From Halalkalibacillus halophilus DSM 18494 (GTDB lineage: Bacteria; Bacillota; Bacilli; Bacillales; Alkalibacillaceae), in NCBI RefSeq assembly GCF_000423105.1, contig NZ_AUHI01000004.1:62001-126000 (forward strand): a stretch of DNA of 64,000 nt. Direction: 5' to 3'. Positions 26,128 through 35,044 of this stretch are shown here, piece by piece. A program made the position numbers and the translations under genes. A model generated the notes under the pieces. It made no database searches, was not told the DNA's origin, and was given only the letters and a program-made list of their open reading frames with translations. Positions within the stretch are counted from its first letter, which is position 1. Each line of letters starts with the position of its first letter.

Positions 26128-27522
26128 ATGAGAAGACGAATAGCAGAGCCTTATAAAATTAAAGCAGTTGAACCTTTGTCGATGTTAAGTTATCAAGAAA
26201 GAGAGGAAGCATTGAAAAGTGCCGGGTATAATACATTTTTATTAGATAGCAAAGATGTATACATTGATTTGTTAACCGACAGCGGCACCAGCGCGATGAG
26301 CGATAAGCAGTGGGGGTCTCTAATGGTAGGAGATGAAGCGTATGCAGGAAGTAAAAGTTGGTATCGCTTAGAAGAAGCTGTTCGTGAAGTGTATGGTTAT
26401 AAATATGTACTTCCAACACACCAAGGTAGAGGTGCAGAAAATATTTTATCACAGCTAAAAGTAAAACCAGGAGATTACGTACCAGGAAATATGTACTTTA
26501 CTACAACTCGTGCCCATCAAGAAATGAATGGTGGAACATTTGTTGATGTCATCATAGATGAAGCCCATGACCCTCAAATAGAAGTCGATTTTAAGGGGAA
26601 TGTTGATCTAAATAAATTAAAAAGTTTAATTGAAGAAGTTGGCGCACATAATATTCCGTATGTTTGCTTAGCTGTGACAGTGAATATGGCAGGCGGCCAA
26701 CCTGTAAGCATGAAAAATATGAAAGACGTTTATGAACTTTGTCAGCATCATGGAATTGATGTTATGTATGATGCAACACGTTGTGTGGAAAATGCATATT
26801 TTATTAAAGAAAGGGAAAGTGGTTATTCAGAAAAATCCATTAAAATTATTCTGAAAGAGATGTTTTCATACTCTGATGGATGTACGATGAGTGGGAAAAA
26901 AGATGCTCTAGTAAATATAGGTGGATTTTTAGCGATGAACGATGAAGATTTGTACACTCGTTCAAGGGAGCTTGTAGTTGTATATGAAGGTATGCCTACT
27001 TATGGTGGCATGGCTGGAAGAGACATGGAAGCTATGGCGCAAGGGATCTATGAGTCAGTTGATGATCATTATATTGAACATAGAATTCATCAAGTAAGGT
27101 ATTTAGGGGACCAATTGCAAGAGGCAGGTGTGCCAATGGTGCGTCCAATAGGTGGGCATGCTATATTCTTAGATGCTAAAGCCTTTTTAAGCCATTTAGA
27201 CCAATTAGAATTCCCTGCACAGTCACTAGCGGCAGCATTATACTTAGATTCTGGAGTACGAGCAATGGAACGAGGGATTGTTTCTGCTGGAAGAAATAAA
27301 GATACTGGTGAGCATAACCAACCAAAGTTAGAAATGATTCGTTTAACTATTCCAAGGAGAGTGTATACAAATAATCATATGGATGTGGTAGCTGATTCCG
27401 TAATAGCACTTTATGAAAAAAGAGAAAAGATTAAAGGGCTACAAATGGATTATGAGCCACCGACTTTACGATTTTTCAATGCTCGTTTCTCACCTAAAGA
27501 AGTTAGTTTAATTCATAATTAA
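26128..27522 (+). CDS. tpl: tyrosine phenol-lyase (beta-tyrosinase)
   Basis: A 464-residue PLP enzyme of the beta-eliminating lyase family. LLTDSGTSAMSDKQW, PTHQGRGAENILSQL, GNMYFTTTRAHQEMNGG, YDATRCVENAYFIKE and GCTMSGKKDALVNIGG follow Citrobacter TPL closely; the PLP Lys falls near residue 257. TPL-specific choices are seen instead of tryptophanase ones: FTTTR (Thr touching the phenol), MERGIVSAGR (the Arg) and LRFFNARF (the Phe). It reversibly splits tyrosine into phenol, pyruvate and ammonia. I chose the ATG at 26128 because AGGGGTGG lies 5 nt upstream. No tyrosine permease or phenol pathway is adjacent. Confidence 0.93.
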   Translation: MRRRIAEPYKIKAVEPLSMLSYQEREEALKSAGYNTFLLDSKDVYIDLLTDSGTSAMSDKQWGSLMVGDEAYAGSKSWYRLEEAVREVYGYKYVLPTHQGRGAENILSQLKVKPGDYVPGNMYFTTTRAHQEMNGGTFVDVIIDEAHDPQIEVDFKGNVDLNKLKSLIEEVGAHNIPYVCLAVTVNMAGGQPVSMKNMKDVYELCQHHGIDVMYDATRCVENAYFIKERESGYSEKSIKIILKEMFSYSDGCTMSGKKDALVNIGGFLAMNDEDLYTRSRELVVVYEGMPTYGGMAGRDMEAMAQGIYESVDDHYIEHRIHQVRYLGDQLQEAGVPMVRPIGGHAIFLDAKAFLSHLDQLEFPAQSLAAALYLDSGVRAMERGIVSAGRNKDTGEHNQPKLEMIRLTIPRRVYTNNHMDVVADSVIALYEKREKIKGLQMDYEPPTLRFFNARFSPKEVSLIHN

Positions 27523-27525
27523 ATT

Positions 27526-27562
27526 AAAAAACGGTTGGCGTGGGATTGCCAACCGTTTTTTC
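27526..27562. terminator. bidirectional terminator after tpl
   Basis: AAAAACGGTTGGC pairs with GCCAACCGTTTTT, with an A run before and a T run after the stem. Confidence 0.92.
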
Positions 27563-27584
27563 TACTCTGTGAAAACAGTATTGC

Positions 27585-28661
27585 TTATTCAAAAAACTCT
27601 TCATAGTCGAATTGTTCATAAACATATGGGTTATCTGGTTCCTCAACTACATCAATTGATTCTGGCTCTACTGTCGTTAATTGCCATCCACGATATTCTT
27701 CTGTTCCAAGGGTTCCAGTAATTCTTACCCATGTGTCATTCGTTATATCTTGAAATCTTTCATCAGTAGCAATCAATCCAAAAATTCCAGCGTCTGCTGT
27801 ACAACAAGTGATTCCGAATCTGCCTGCTACTACTTGATTTTCTTTAAAATCCCCTTCACGAAACACAAATCCAATATAAGATACTGTTTTACCTTCAAAA
27901 GCGGAAGGATCTTCTTCTAATAGAGAAATCACACCTATATAGTTTTCGTCAGTAATTTCAATATGTTCGGCTTCTCGCAATCTCTGGTCGAGTTCAGGGT
28001 ACATGACGCTTGGAGTCAAATATTGAAGGCCAGTCTCTTCATAAACGTCATCTTGATCTTCTTGGTTCGTTTGGTTAGTGCTTAGGTTTGCATCTTCATA
28101 TCCAACCTCTTCACCGGAGCCATGCACATCTTCTGATTGATATTCGTCAAACTCATCATCCGAATGGGCTTCTACCATATCTCCATCTGAGATTTCGCTA
28201 TCAGAAATCTTTGTATCACTCTCGATTTCTTCCTCATCTTCTGGTACTACCTCTTGAGCATAGATTCCACTTTCAGACGCCTGACGCAATTCATGCTTGA
28301 AACCCATAATCTCTGCTTGAGAACTACCTAATGCATGGTTTGAAAATAATAGACCTGAGAATATAGGTATGACAAATAGTCCATAAACAAAGGTGAACTT
28401 CTTCTTAGACCCTTTAAAGTCATGGTCATGTGCACAATTACACGCTTCATGGTGATCGTGGTCATGAGCTTTTTCATTGTCTATTCTAAAGAGCTGGATA
28501 GTTCCTAAGACTGCCATTACGACAAGTGCAAAATAGAAATATGGCATCATACGGGGAGCAATAAATCTACTAATATCACCAGTTACAATTAATTTAAATA
28601 ACAATAAGGTAAAGCCAAGTAGAATTACTGCTCTTAAAAATATATGTGCTGATTTACTCAA
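27585..28661 (-). CDS. ycgQ: TIGR03943/YcgQ-type membrane protein with His-rich and acidic inserts
   Basis: A 358-residue protein with two to three N-terminal membrane segments. A His-rich cytoplasmic loop lies near residues 64-80 (HDHDHHEACNCAHDHD), then another membrane segment. A long acidic low-complexity stretch (about 135-205) follows, then a conserved C-terminal domain with TCCTADAGIFG and FVFREGDF. The last part marks the YcgQ/TIGR03943 family, the usual partner of YcgR permeases. It is about 70 residues longer than B. subtilis YcgQ, mainly through the acidic stretch. The start is TTG with AAGGAGGA upstream, 12 nt after the permease gene. Metal handling is suggested by the His and Cys motifs, not proven. 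Confidence 0.87.
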   Translation of the reverse strand: MSKSAHIFLRAVILLGFTLLLFKLIVTGDISRFIAPRMMPYFYFALVVMAVLGTIQLFRIDNEKAHDHDHHEACNCAHDHDFKGSKKKFTFVYGLFVIPIFSGLLFSNHALGSSQAEIMGFKHELRQASESGIYAQEVVPEDEEEIESDTKISDSEISDGDMVEAHSDDEFDEYQSEDVHGSGEEVGYEDANLSTNQTNQEDQDDVYEETGLQYLTPSVMYPELDQRLREAEHIEITDENYIGVISLLEEDPSAFEGKTVSYIGFVFREGDFKENQVVAGRFGITCCTADAGIFGLIATDERFQDITNDTWVRITGTLGTEEYRGWQLTTVEPESIDVVEEPDNPYVYEQFDYEEFFE

Positions 28662-28673
28662 ATGAACTCCTCC

Positions 28674-29672
28674 TTAATACCAAAATGCTTGAAACAGTAA
28701 TATTGTCGGGAAAACAATCGCTGTTACAACAGCAATTAGAGTTAGTACAAACTTAGTCTTAAAATAGGCTAACATTAATAATGTGTTCTTTAAATCCATC
28801 ATTGGTCCGTAAACTAAAAATGCGAGAATCGCTGATGGGGAAAAGATTTGATTCAATGAAGCAGCTACAAATGCATCAGCCTCTGAGCATAACGATAGAA
28901 AATAAGCTAGTACCATCATAACTGCTGGTCCCAAAATAGGGTCCATTCCAAAACCTACGAGCAATTCTCGTGGAAGAAATGTTTGGATGAAACTTGCAAA
29001 CATTGCACCGATTAAAAGAAACTTTCCCATCGTGAAAAATTCATCACTTGCATGGTAGAAGATATCTTTTATTTTTTGCTTCATAGGCAAGTCTTTGCTA
29101 GATTCTGAAGTTATTGCTCCGAACTCAGATCGAAGTGGATTCAATCGATTACGGAAAAGCATGTAAATTACTAAGCCGACCAACATAGCAATGAGAAAAG
29201 CGAGTCCCATTCTTCCCCAAACAATAACCATATTGGTTTGAAAAGCATAAAAAGTCGACAGGAAGACTATTGGATTCAAAATCGGTGCTGAAACCAAAAT
29301 TACCATTGCGACATGAAGCTTCATTCCTTTTTGAATCAATCTTCTCACGATTGGTACAATCGCACATTCACAAATAGGAAAGATAGCTCCAGCAATTACT
29401 GCAGGAAGCAAGGCTCCAATTGGGTTTTTAGGTATGTACTTCTTAATTGTTTCATCTGAAACGAATACTTGAATGATGGACGACACAAATACCCCAAGTA
29501 AAACAAAAGGTATAGCTTCTAAAAAAATACTTAAGAAAATCGTATTAAAATCGAGAACGCGAGATGAAATAGTTAACCGTTCATCTAAGTTGATGAATTC
29601 AGCAAATAGAAAAACGAAAACTATGAGGAAAAGTAGGGCGTAGATCGCTCCTTCTCTAAAAAAACGCTTCAT
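28674..29672 (-). CDS. ycgR: YcgR-type permease (DUF318 family)
   Basis: A permease of about 332 residues with eight or more membrane segments. Signature motifs are FPICECAIVPIVRRLIQKG, LVSAPILNPIVFLSTFYAF and LSLCSEADAFVAAS, all typical of DUF318 permeases paired with TIGR03943 proteins. The Cys and Glu within membrane segments may bind a metal or a thiol, but the substrate is unknown. The start is uncertain: I prefer the ATG at 29672 (AAAGGGGA about 11 nt upstream) over one at 29702 that lacks a site. It forms a two-gene operon with ycgQ. Confidence 0.88.
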   Translation of the reverse strand: MKRFFREGAIYALLFLIVFVFLFAEFINLDERLTISSRVLDFNTIFLSIFLEAIPFVLLGVFVSSIIQVFVSDETIKKYIPKNPIGALLPAVIAGAIFPICECAIVPIVRRLIQKGMKLHVAMVILVSAPILNPIVFLSTFYAFQTNMVIVWGRMGLAFLIAMLVGLVIYMLFRNRLNPLRSEFGAITSESSKDLPMKQKIKDIFYHASDEFFTMGKFLLIGAMFASFIQTFLPRELLVGFGMDPILGPAVMMVLAYFLSLCSEADAFVAASLNQIFSPSAILAFLVYGPMMDLKNTLLMLAYFKTKFVLTLIAVVTAIVFPTILLFQAFWY

Positions 29673-29806
29673 TATGTATGTATTCCCCTTTAATTTGGCC
29701 ATTGTTCATAAATTATTATCTTATAGAAAGGATGTAAATGTAAATACAGTTTGATATTTGTTATGTAACTGTAACAATGAACAAAATCACGTTTGAATTT
29801 TCAAAA

Positions 29807-29836
29807 TTGACTGTCATTAATGGGGTTCTTTATAAT
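29807..29836 (+). promoter_or_regulatory. probable sigma-A promoter of the PucR-type gene
   Basis: TTGACT (29807-29812) and a perfect TATAAT (29831-29836) are separated by 18 nt, 39 nt before the chosen start codon. Confidence 0.65.
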
Positions 29837-29875
29837 AAAACATATAGAAGAATAAGTAAAAAGTAGGTGTTGTTA

Positions 29876-31555
29876 ATGGGGGTAAATGTTCAAGATATCT
29901 TGTCACTTCCAACGCTTGAAGGGGCGATAGTCCATGCTGGGGAGGATCAAGTACATGAAAGCGATGTGGAATGGGCTTCTGTCATGGAAGCACCAGTAGA
30001 AAACTTTTACCGGAAGCATGAAATTATATTAACGACTGGTGCTGGTTGTCACCAACAAAGTAAATCATTTGAAGGCTTTGTTCAAGATATTATTGACTCT
30101 GGAGCTTCTGCATTAGTAGTTGCTACGGGTCAATATATATTGAATATTTCCGACCAAGTAAAGGAAATGGCGCGTGATCAGCAATTTATCATATTAGAAA
30201 TTTCTGGTAACATTCGTTTTTCTCATATTATTCATGACATATTAGCGAAGGTAAATCAATTTAATGATGAGAAAAGAGCTCAATCAGAGGCATTGCGACA
30301 ACACCTCACGAACGAAGTACTAAACGGCGGCTCACTACAAGAGCTTGTAAAGATTTTATATGATGCAATAAAAATCCCAATTGCAATTAGCGATTCCAGG
30401 CAACAAGTAAGGGCGAACTATGATTTTGATGACACCATTATTGATGCATTAAATGGGTTTAACGATTTAGAAATTGAAAAAATAACTGATAAATCATTAA
30501 TCGTTTCAGACCATCCACTTTATCACCATGTGAATAAATATAAAATTAATAATTCAACATGCTATGAGTTAGTCATTTATTCAAACGGAAAAAAACAAGG
30601 ATACCTACTCTTTATGCCTTCAGAGACTGGGTTACTAGACTGGTTTACAATGCACGCATTAGAACATGGACTAACGGCCTTTGCACTATTTTTCTTAACA
30701 GAAAATGCTGTGGAATTAACAGAAATAAGATTAAAAGATAATTTTGTTTTATCTCTTGCAAAAGACGTTACCAACTTAGATGGAAAGTGGTTATCTAAAG
30801 GAGAACTTTTGGGATATGACTTATCCTTAGCCTATGTATGTATTGTAGGAGATTTTCAGAAAGGTGGAGGACGTGACGAATTCGAAAGGACAGAAGATCA
30901 GTCGAATCAATCTTCCCTTCACAGTTTAAATTACTATGTACAAAAGGAAATTACTAATGCAAGTCACCATCTAAATAGAAAGACATTATCAAGCTTTGAT
31001 GGCGGTGAAATTATAGTCTTTTTAGAAGTAGATGAAGGAAGTTACCGTGACACAGTTAATCATTTTTTGGATATGGTGGAAAGAAGAATTCATGCTCAAT
31101 TATCCACTTTTGATTTTGCTTGGGGAATTGGCTTTGCAAAACAAGGGTTTAATAGCTTTTACGATAGTTATCACCAAGCGAGAACAGCATTAAATATTAA
31201 AACGGAGCAACACGGTTTTGGTGCAAGAACATTTTTTGAAGCAACTCGAATCAATCGATTGCTCATGCAACTTAATCAGCATGAAGAGATCAATGAATTG
31301 GTATCAGAAACTGTCACTCCATTAGTGAATTACGATTTTAAACGACAAACAAATCTTATGGAAACCTTTATGACATATCAACAATTTAAAGGAAATGTCA
31401 GTCAAACGGCAAGGGCCTTAAACTTGCATAGGCAATCATTACTTTATCGGCTCAGAAATATCGAAAATCTTACCAATTTAACATTAGTGAATGCGGATGA
31501 CTCCTTTTTATTAGAATTAAGTGTCCGTCTGTATAAACTTCAGCGTATCGAATAA
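29876..31555 (+). CDS. PucR-family transcriptional regulator
   Basis: A 559-residue regulator. The N-terminal ~125 residues are a PucR ligand-binding domain (VQDILSLPTLEGAIVHAG, IILTTGAG). The middle is a GGDEF-like/CdaR-type region (about 300-450). The C terminus has an HTH_30 domain: FKGNVSQTARALNLHRQSLL followed by YRLRNIENLT. PucR relatives activate purine and other nitrogen-compound catabolic genes in response to intermediates. The two following genes on the same strand are probable targets. I chose the ATG at 29876 because AGTAGGTG lies 6 nt before it. Confidence 0.9.
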   Translation: MGVNVQDILSLPTLEGAIVHAGEDQVHESDVEWASVMEAPVENFYRKHEIILTTGAGCHQQSKSFEGFVQDIIDSGASALVVATGQYILNISDQVKEMARDQQFIILEISGNIRFSHIIHDILAKVNQFNDEKRAQSEALRQHLTNEVLNGGSLQELVKILYDAIKIPIAISDSRQQVRANYDFDDTIIDALNGFNDLEIEKITDKSLIVSDHPLYHHVNKYKINNSTCYELVIYSNGKKQGYLLFMPSETGLLDWFTMHALEHGLTAFALFFLTENAVELTEIRLKDNFVLSLAKDVTNLDGKWLSKGELLGYDLSLAYVCIVGDFQKGGGRDEFERTEDQSNQSSLHSLNYYVQKEITNASHHLNRKTLSSFDGGEIIVFLEVDEGSYRDTVNHFLDMVERRIHAQLSTFDFAWGIGFAKQGFNSFYDSYHQARTALNIKTEQHGFGARTFFEATRINRLLMQLNQHEEINELVSETVTPLVNYDFKRQTNLMETFMTYQQFKGNVSQTARALNLHRQSLLYRLRNIENLTNLTLVNADDSFLLELSVRLYKLQRIE

Positions 31556-31651
31556 TAACATAATAACTAGAACCTTCTCGAATGATAGGAAATGGTTTAA
31601 AAATTGTACAGTGTAATAGTTTGAATATTCATACACTTTGTACATTACACC

Positions 31652-31673
31652 TGTAAGCGTTTCCAAATATAAT
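31652..31673 (+). promoter_or_regulatory. cre-like CcpA site overlapping a promoter
   Basis: TGTAAGCGTTTCCA (31652-31665) matches the cre consensus TGWAANCGNTNWCA at 13 of 14 positions. A perfect TATAAT (31668-31673) follows after 2 nt; the -35 is weak. CcpA bound here would block transcription of the hydrolase-like gene. Inferred from motif and position. Confidence 0.65.
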
Positions 31674-31724
31674 AGTATGAACAGATATATAATTATTCTG
31701 TTTTATCTGAGAGGGGGTTGTTTT

Positions 31725-32936
31725 GTGTTTATGTTCGATATTGAAGAGTATCAGAAACGTTTAGAAGCGACCAAGAAAAGCATGGCTAACAAAGGAATTG
31801 ATGTTTTATTTATCACCGACCCAGCTAACATTAACTATTTATCTGGCTATGATGCTTGGTCTTTTTATGTACACCAAGCATTAATAGTAATTATTGATGA
31901 AGCCCAACCGATATGGATCGGTCGTTTAATGGACGCTAGTGGTGCAAAAGCTACAACATGGATGTATGATGAAAATATCATTTCTTACTCTGATTACTAT
32001 GTTCACTCAACAGAATTCCATCCAATGGAGTTTATGGCAGAAATCTTGAACGAAATTGGGCAAGGTAGAAGAAGTATAGGTGTAGAAATGGATCAATATT
32101 ATTTCTCAGCAAAAGCATTTTTAACACTTCAAAAAAAGTTACCTTTCGCAAGTTTCATTGATGCTACCTCTTTAGTTAATTGGATCAGGATAATTAAGTC
32201 GGATCAGGAAATTGAGTTTATGAAACGGGCGGGAATTATTGCTGAAAATGCGATGCACGCTGGTGTAAATGCTATTCACACTGCTTCACGTGAATGTGAT
32301 GCTGCAGCTGCAATATATTATGAACTAATTCATGGGACAGAAGAATTCGGCGGAGATTATCCTTCTATCGTTCCTATGTTACCAACAGGCGAAAAAACGA
32401 ACGCACCGCACTTAACATGGTCAGATAGTAATTTCAAAGATGGCAATGCAGTAATTATCGAATTAGCGGGGTGTTACCGAAGATACCATGTGCCACTGGC
32501 AAGAACAGTGTCTATTGGGCAACCTAGCCAACGTCTCGATCGCTTATCAGAGATCGTGAAGGAAGGTATAGAAGAAGTAATGGAAGTAGTGAAACCGGGT
32601 GCTTATTTAGAAGATCTAGAAGCGAAATGGAGAGAATCCACAAGTAAGTATGGGATCGAAAAGGAATCGCGACTTGGTTATTCGATAGGGTTAAATTATC
32701 CTCCTGACTGGGGAGAGCATTCAGCAAGCATCAGAAAAGGTGATCATACAGTACTAGAAGAAAACATGACATTTCATTTTATTCCAGGATTATGGTTTGA
32801 TCACGACGGAATAGAAACAAGTGAATCATTTTATGTAACAAAAACAGGGGCAAAATCTTTTACAAACTTATCTAGAGAATTGATTGTTCAAAGCCCTTAC
32901 CAACTGCCTGATCAATCGAAGGGAATTATAAGTTAG
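31725..32936 (+). CDS. creatinase-fold M24 protein resembling ectoine hydrolase DoeA
   Basis: A 403-residue pita-bread protein. The N-terminal domain has ITDPANINYLSGYDAWSFYV and RLMDASGAKATTWMYD, then YYVHSTEFHPMEF, resembling DoeA/EutD ectoine hydrolases (about 399 residues). The M24 metal ligands are mostly lost: IIELAGCYRRYHVPLARTV where peptidases have two Asp, GYSIGL where they have GHGIGL, and FHFIPG where they have EPG. This points to a metal-free, creatinase-like hydrolase instead of an aminopeptidase. The start is GTG at 31725 with GAGGGGG 7 nt upstream. No DoeB deacetylase is adjacent, so ectoine as substrate is only a good guess. Confidence 0.8.
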   Translation: MFMFDIEEYQKRLEATKKSMANKGIDVLFITDPANINYLSGYDAWSFYVHQALIVIIDEAQPIWIGRLMDASGAKATTWMYDENIISYSDYYVHSTEFHPMEFMAEILNEIGQGRRSIGVEMDQYYFSAKAFLTLQKKLPFASFIDATSLVNWIRIIKSDQEIEFMKRAGIIAENAMHAGVNAIHTASRECDAAAAIYYELIHGTEEFGGDYPSIVPMLPTGEKTNAPHLTWSDSNFKDGNAVIIELAGCYRRYHVPLARTVSIGQPSQRLDRLSEIVKEGIEEVMEVVKPGAYLEDLEAKWRESTSKYGIEKESRLGYSIGLNYPPDWGEHSASIRKGDHTVLEENMTFHFIPGLWFDHDGIETSESFYVTKTGAKSFTNLSRELIVQSPYQLPDQSKGIIS

Positions 32937-32945
32937 ATATGTTCA

Positions 32946-32971
32946 GAAGACTTGGCATACGCCAAGTCTTC
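32946..32971 (+). terminator. hairpin between the hydrolase-like and PLP-enzyme genes
   Basis: A perfect 11-bp stem GAAGACTTGGC/GCCAAGTCTTC with a 4-nt loop. No T run follows, so partial termination or mRNA end protection are both possible. Confidence 0.55.
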
Positions 32972-33012
32972 CTATCGATAAAATAATGAATTTGATAGAG
33001 GAGGTTATGATC

Positions 33013-34212
33013 ATGTCAGATCACAAACTAGGTACTAAAGCATTATGGGCCGGAGAAGCAGAGCAACTCAGGTATGGAGCTACACAAGTCCCTGTAGTTC
33101 ACAGTGTTTCATATAATTATGATGATTTAGAAGAATGGTATCAAGTAGCTACCGGGCAAAAAGAAGGTCATATTTATGGCAGAAATACGAACCCAACTAC
33201 TCAAGCTTTTGAAGACAAGGTGGCAGCATTAGAAGGTGCAGAAGCTGCGACCAGTTTTTCTTCAGGGATGGCGGCAATATCCAATACACTTTATACGTTT
33301 TTAAAACCAGGAGATAAAGTGGTTAGCATAAAGGACACGTATGGTGGAACAAATAAAATATTTACTGAGTTTCTTCCAAGAATTAACGTAGACGTAGTGT
33401 TTTGTGAAACCGAAGACCATGATGAGTTAGAGAAGGAAGTGCTAAAAGGTTGTCAAGTTGTTTACATTGAAACCCCGACTAACCCAACACTTAAAATTAT
33501 AGACATTGAAAGAATGGTTAAAGCTGCGAGAAAAGTCGATGCATTAGTTATTATTGATGGAACATTTGCCTCACCAGTAAATCAAACTCCTTTAGATTTA
33601 GGGGTCGATTTAGTACTTCACAGTGCAACGAAGTTTTTAGGTGGCCATTCCGATGCATTAGGAGGGGTTGTTTGTGGAGATAAAGAATTAATCGAGCAGG
33701 TTTATCATTATCGTGAAATCAATGGAGCTACTTTAAATCCAATGGGAGCCTATTTGTTACTACGGGGCATGAAGACTTTACACTTACGTATAGAGCGTCA
33801 AAATGAAAATGCTATGCGAGTAGCACAATATTTGAAGACATTAGATTTAGTCGAAGATGTTTATTACCCTGGCCTTGAAGACCATCCAGGGCATGATATT
33901 GCGAAAAGACAGATGAGGGGGTTCGGTGGAGTTTTAAGTTTTGCTGTAAAAGGTGGATTGGAAACACTTCATTATTTGCTTCCTCAAATGAAATTAGCAA
34001 AAAGAGCTGCTAGTCTTGGTTGTGTGCAAACAATCATAGGGCCACCTGGAACAACAAGTCACGTGGAATGTACACCAGAAGAACGTGCAGCAATGGGAAT
34101 ACCTGAAGGACTAGTGAGGTATTCAGCTGGTATTGAAGATGTTGATGATCTCATTGAAGACTTGGATCAAGCATTCAAAAGCTTACCTGAAGAAATATAT
34201 CAAAAAGCATAA
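33013..34212 (+). CDS. cystathionine gamma-synthase/lyase-family PLP enzyme
   Basis: A 399-residue Cys/Met-metabolism enzyme. HIYGRNTNPTTQ carries the phosphate-contact Tyr/Arg, SFSSGMAAISNTL the loop near PLP, YIETPTNPTLKI and IDGTFASPVNQTPL the cofactor Asp region, and LHSATKFLGGHSDALGG the PLP Lys. RYSAGIEDVDDLI closes the protein as usual. Gamma-synthase, gamma-lyase or another elimination/replacement reaction cannot be distinguished. It lies 76 nt after the DoeA-like gene, so it is probably part of the same catabolic unit; no methionine biosynthesis genes are present. I chose the ATG at 33013 because AGGAGGT lies 7 nt upstream. Confidence 0.88.
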   Translation: MSDHKLGTKALWAGEAEQLRYGATQVPVVHSVSYNYDDLEEWYQVATGQKEGHIYGRNTNPTTQAFEDKVAALEGAEAATSFSSGMAAISNTLYTFLKPGDKVVSIKDTYGGTNKIFTEFLPRINVDVVFCETEDHDELEKEVLKGCQVVYIETPTNPTLKIIDIERMVKAARKVDALVIIDGTFASPVNQTPLDLGVDLVLHSATKFLGGHSDALGGVVCGDKELIEQVYHYREINGATLNPMGAYLLLRGMKTLHLRIERQNENAMRVAQYLKTLDLVEDVYYPGLEDHPGHDIAKRQMRGFGGVLSFAVKGGLETLHYLLPQMKLAKRAASLGCVQTIIGPPGTTSHVECTPEERAAMGIPEGLVRYSAGIEDVDDLIEDLDQAFKSLPEEIYQKA

Positions 34213-34300
34213 AATTTGAATTATTGCCTTACCATTTTTTACTGATTATATTTTGATTTTTTACAGCCATCCTATTAGGTGAAAAGGATGGAGGTATTAT

Positions 34301-35038
34301 ATGAGTAAAAGTAAATGGATGATAGCAATGCTTATTTGTTTATTTGTTTTATCAGCTTGTCAAATGGATCCTGAAGGTAGTGGTGATACGGATCCAAATG
34401 TGGAAAGAATCGGCTTTGGTGGAGAACCACGTGACGTGGAACAGAATGAAGAGGGATCAAGTGAAGGATACTTTTCTGAAAGAGATGGTTCTGGCTTATT
34501 TGATGATTATAGTGAAGGTAACCGAGATCGCCAAAACCAAGTTCCTAATATCTTAGAACGTGATGAGCGACAAAGTAATAATGACAATGAGGAATCTGAA
34601 GATGAATCTGAACAAGAGACACCTGGAACTAATGATCCTGCAATGCAAGGAGATCAGAGTGTAATTGAAGAAGTCGTACGATTGACAAACGAGGAACGTC
34701 AAAATAATGGGTTATCTGAGTTACAACTTGACCCGAAATTATCAAGTGTCGCTCAACGTAAGTCTGTTGATATGGCAGACAACAATTATTTTAGTCATAC
34801 TTCGCCAACGTATGGTTCTCCATTTGATATGTTGGAGCAGTACGATGTTTCATATACAACAGCGGCTGAAAATATCGCTGCAGGACAACAATCAGCGGAA
34901 TCAGTGGTTCGAAATTGGATGAACAGTGAAGGTCATAGAGCTAATATTCTAAATGGGAATATGACTCATATCGGAGTAGGGTATGAAGATAGCGGAAGTA
35001 TGAACCCGTATTGGACGCAAATGTTTATTGCAAGATAG
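34301..35038 (+). CDS. CAP/SCP-domain lipoprotein (YkwD-like)
   Basis: A 245-residue lipoprotein with lipobox LSAC (Cys20), an acidic and Asn/Glu-rich spacer (about 21-120), and a C-terminal CAP domain. The domain has LTNEERQNNGLSELQLDPKL, DMADNNYFSHTSP, AAENIAAGQQS, NWMNSEGHRANILN and HIGVGY. These contain the two His and Glu residues of the CAP cavity. Such proteins are common on the surface of spore-formers, and a few act in spore coat or wall, but the activity is unknown. An ATGGAGG site precedes the ATG; it appears to be transcribed alone. Confidence 0.9.
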   Translation: MSKSKWMIAMLICLFVLSACQMDPEGSGDTDPNVERIGFGGEPRDVEQNEEGSSEGYFSERDGSGLFDDYSEGNRDRQNQVPNILERDERQSNNDNEESEDESEQETPGTNDPAMQGDQSVIEEVVRLTNEERQNNGLSELQLDPKLSSVAQRKSVDMADNNYFSHTSPTYGSPFDMLEQYDVSYTTAAENIAAGQQSAESVVRNWMNSEGHRANILNGNMTHIGVGYEDSGSMNPYWTQMFIAR

Positions 35039-35044
35039 ACAAAA

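Noticed and set aside
31638..31724. Longer N terminus for the DoeA-like protein
   Set aside because: The extension overlaps the cre-like site and the TATAAT, has no ribosome binding site, and exceeds the family length.
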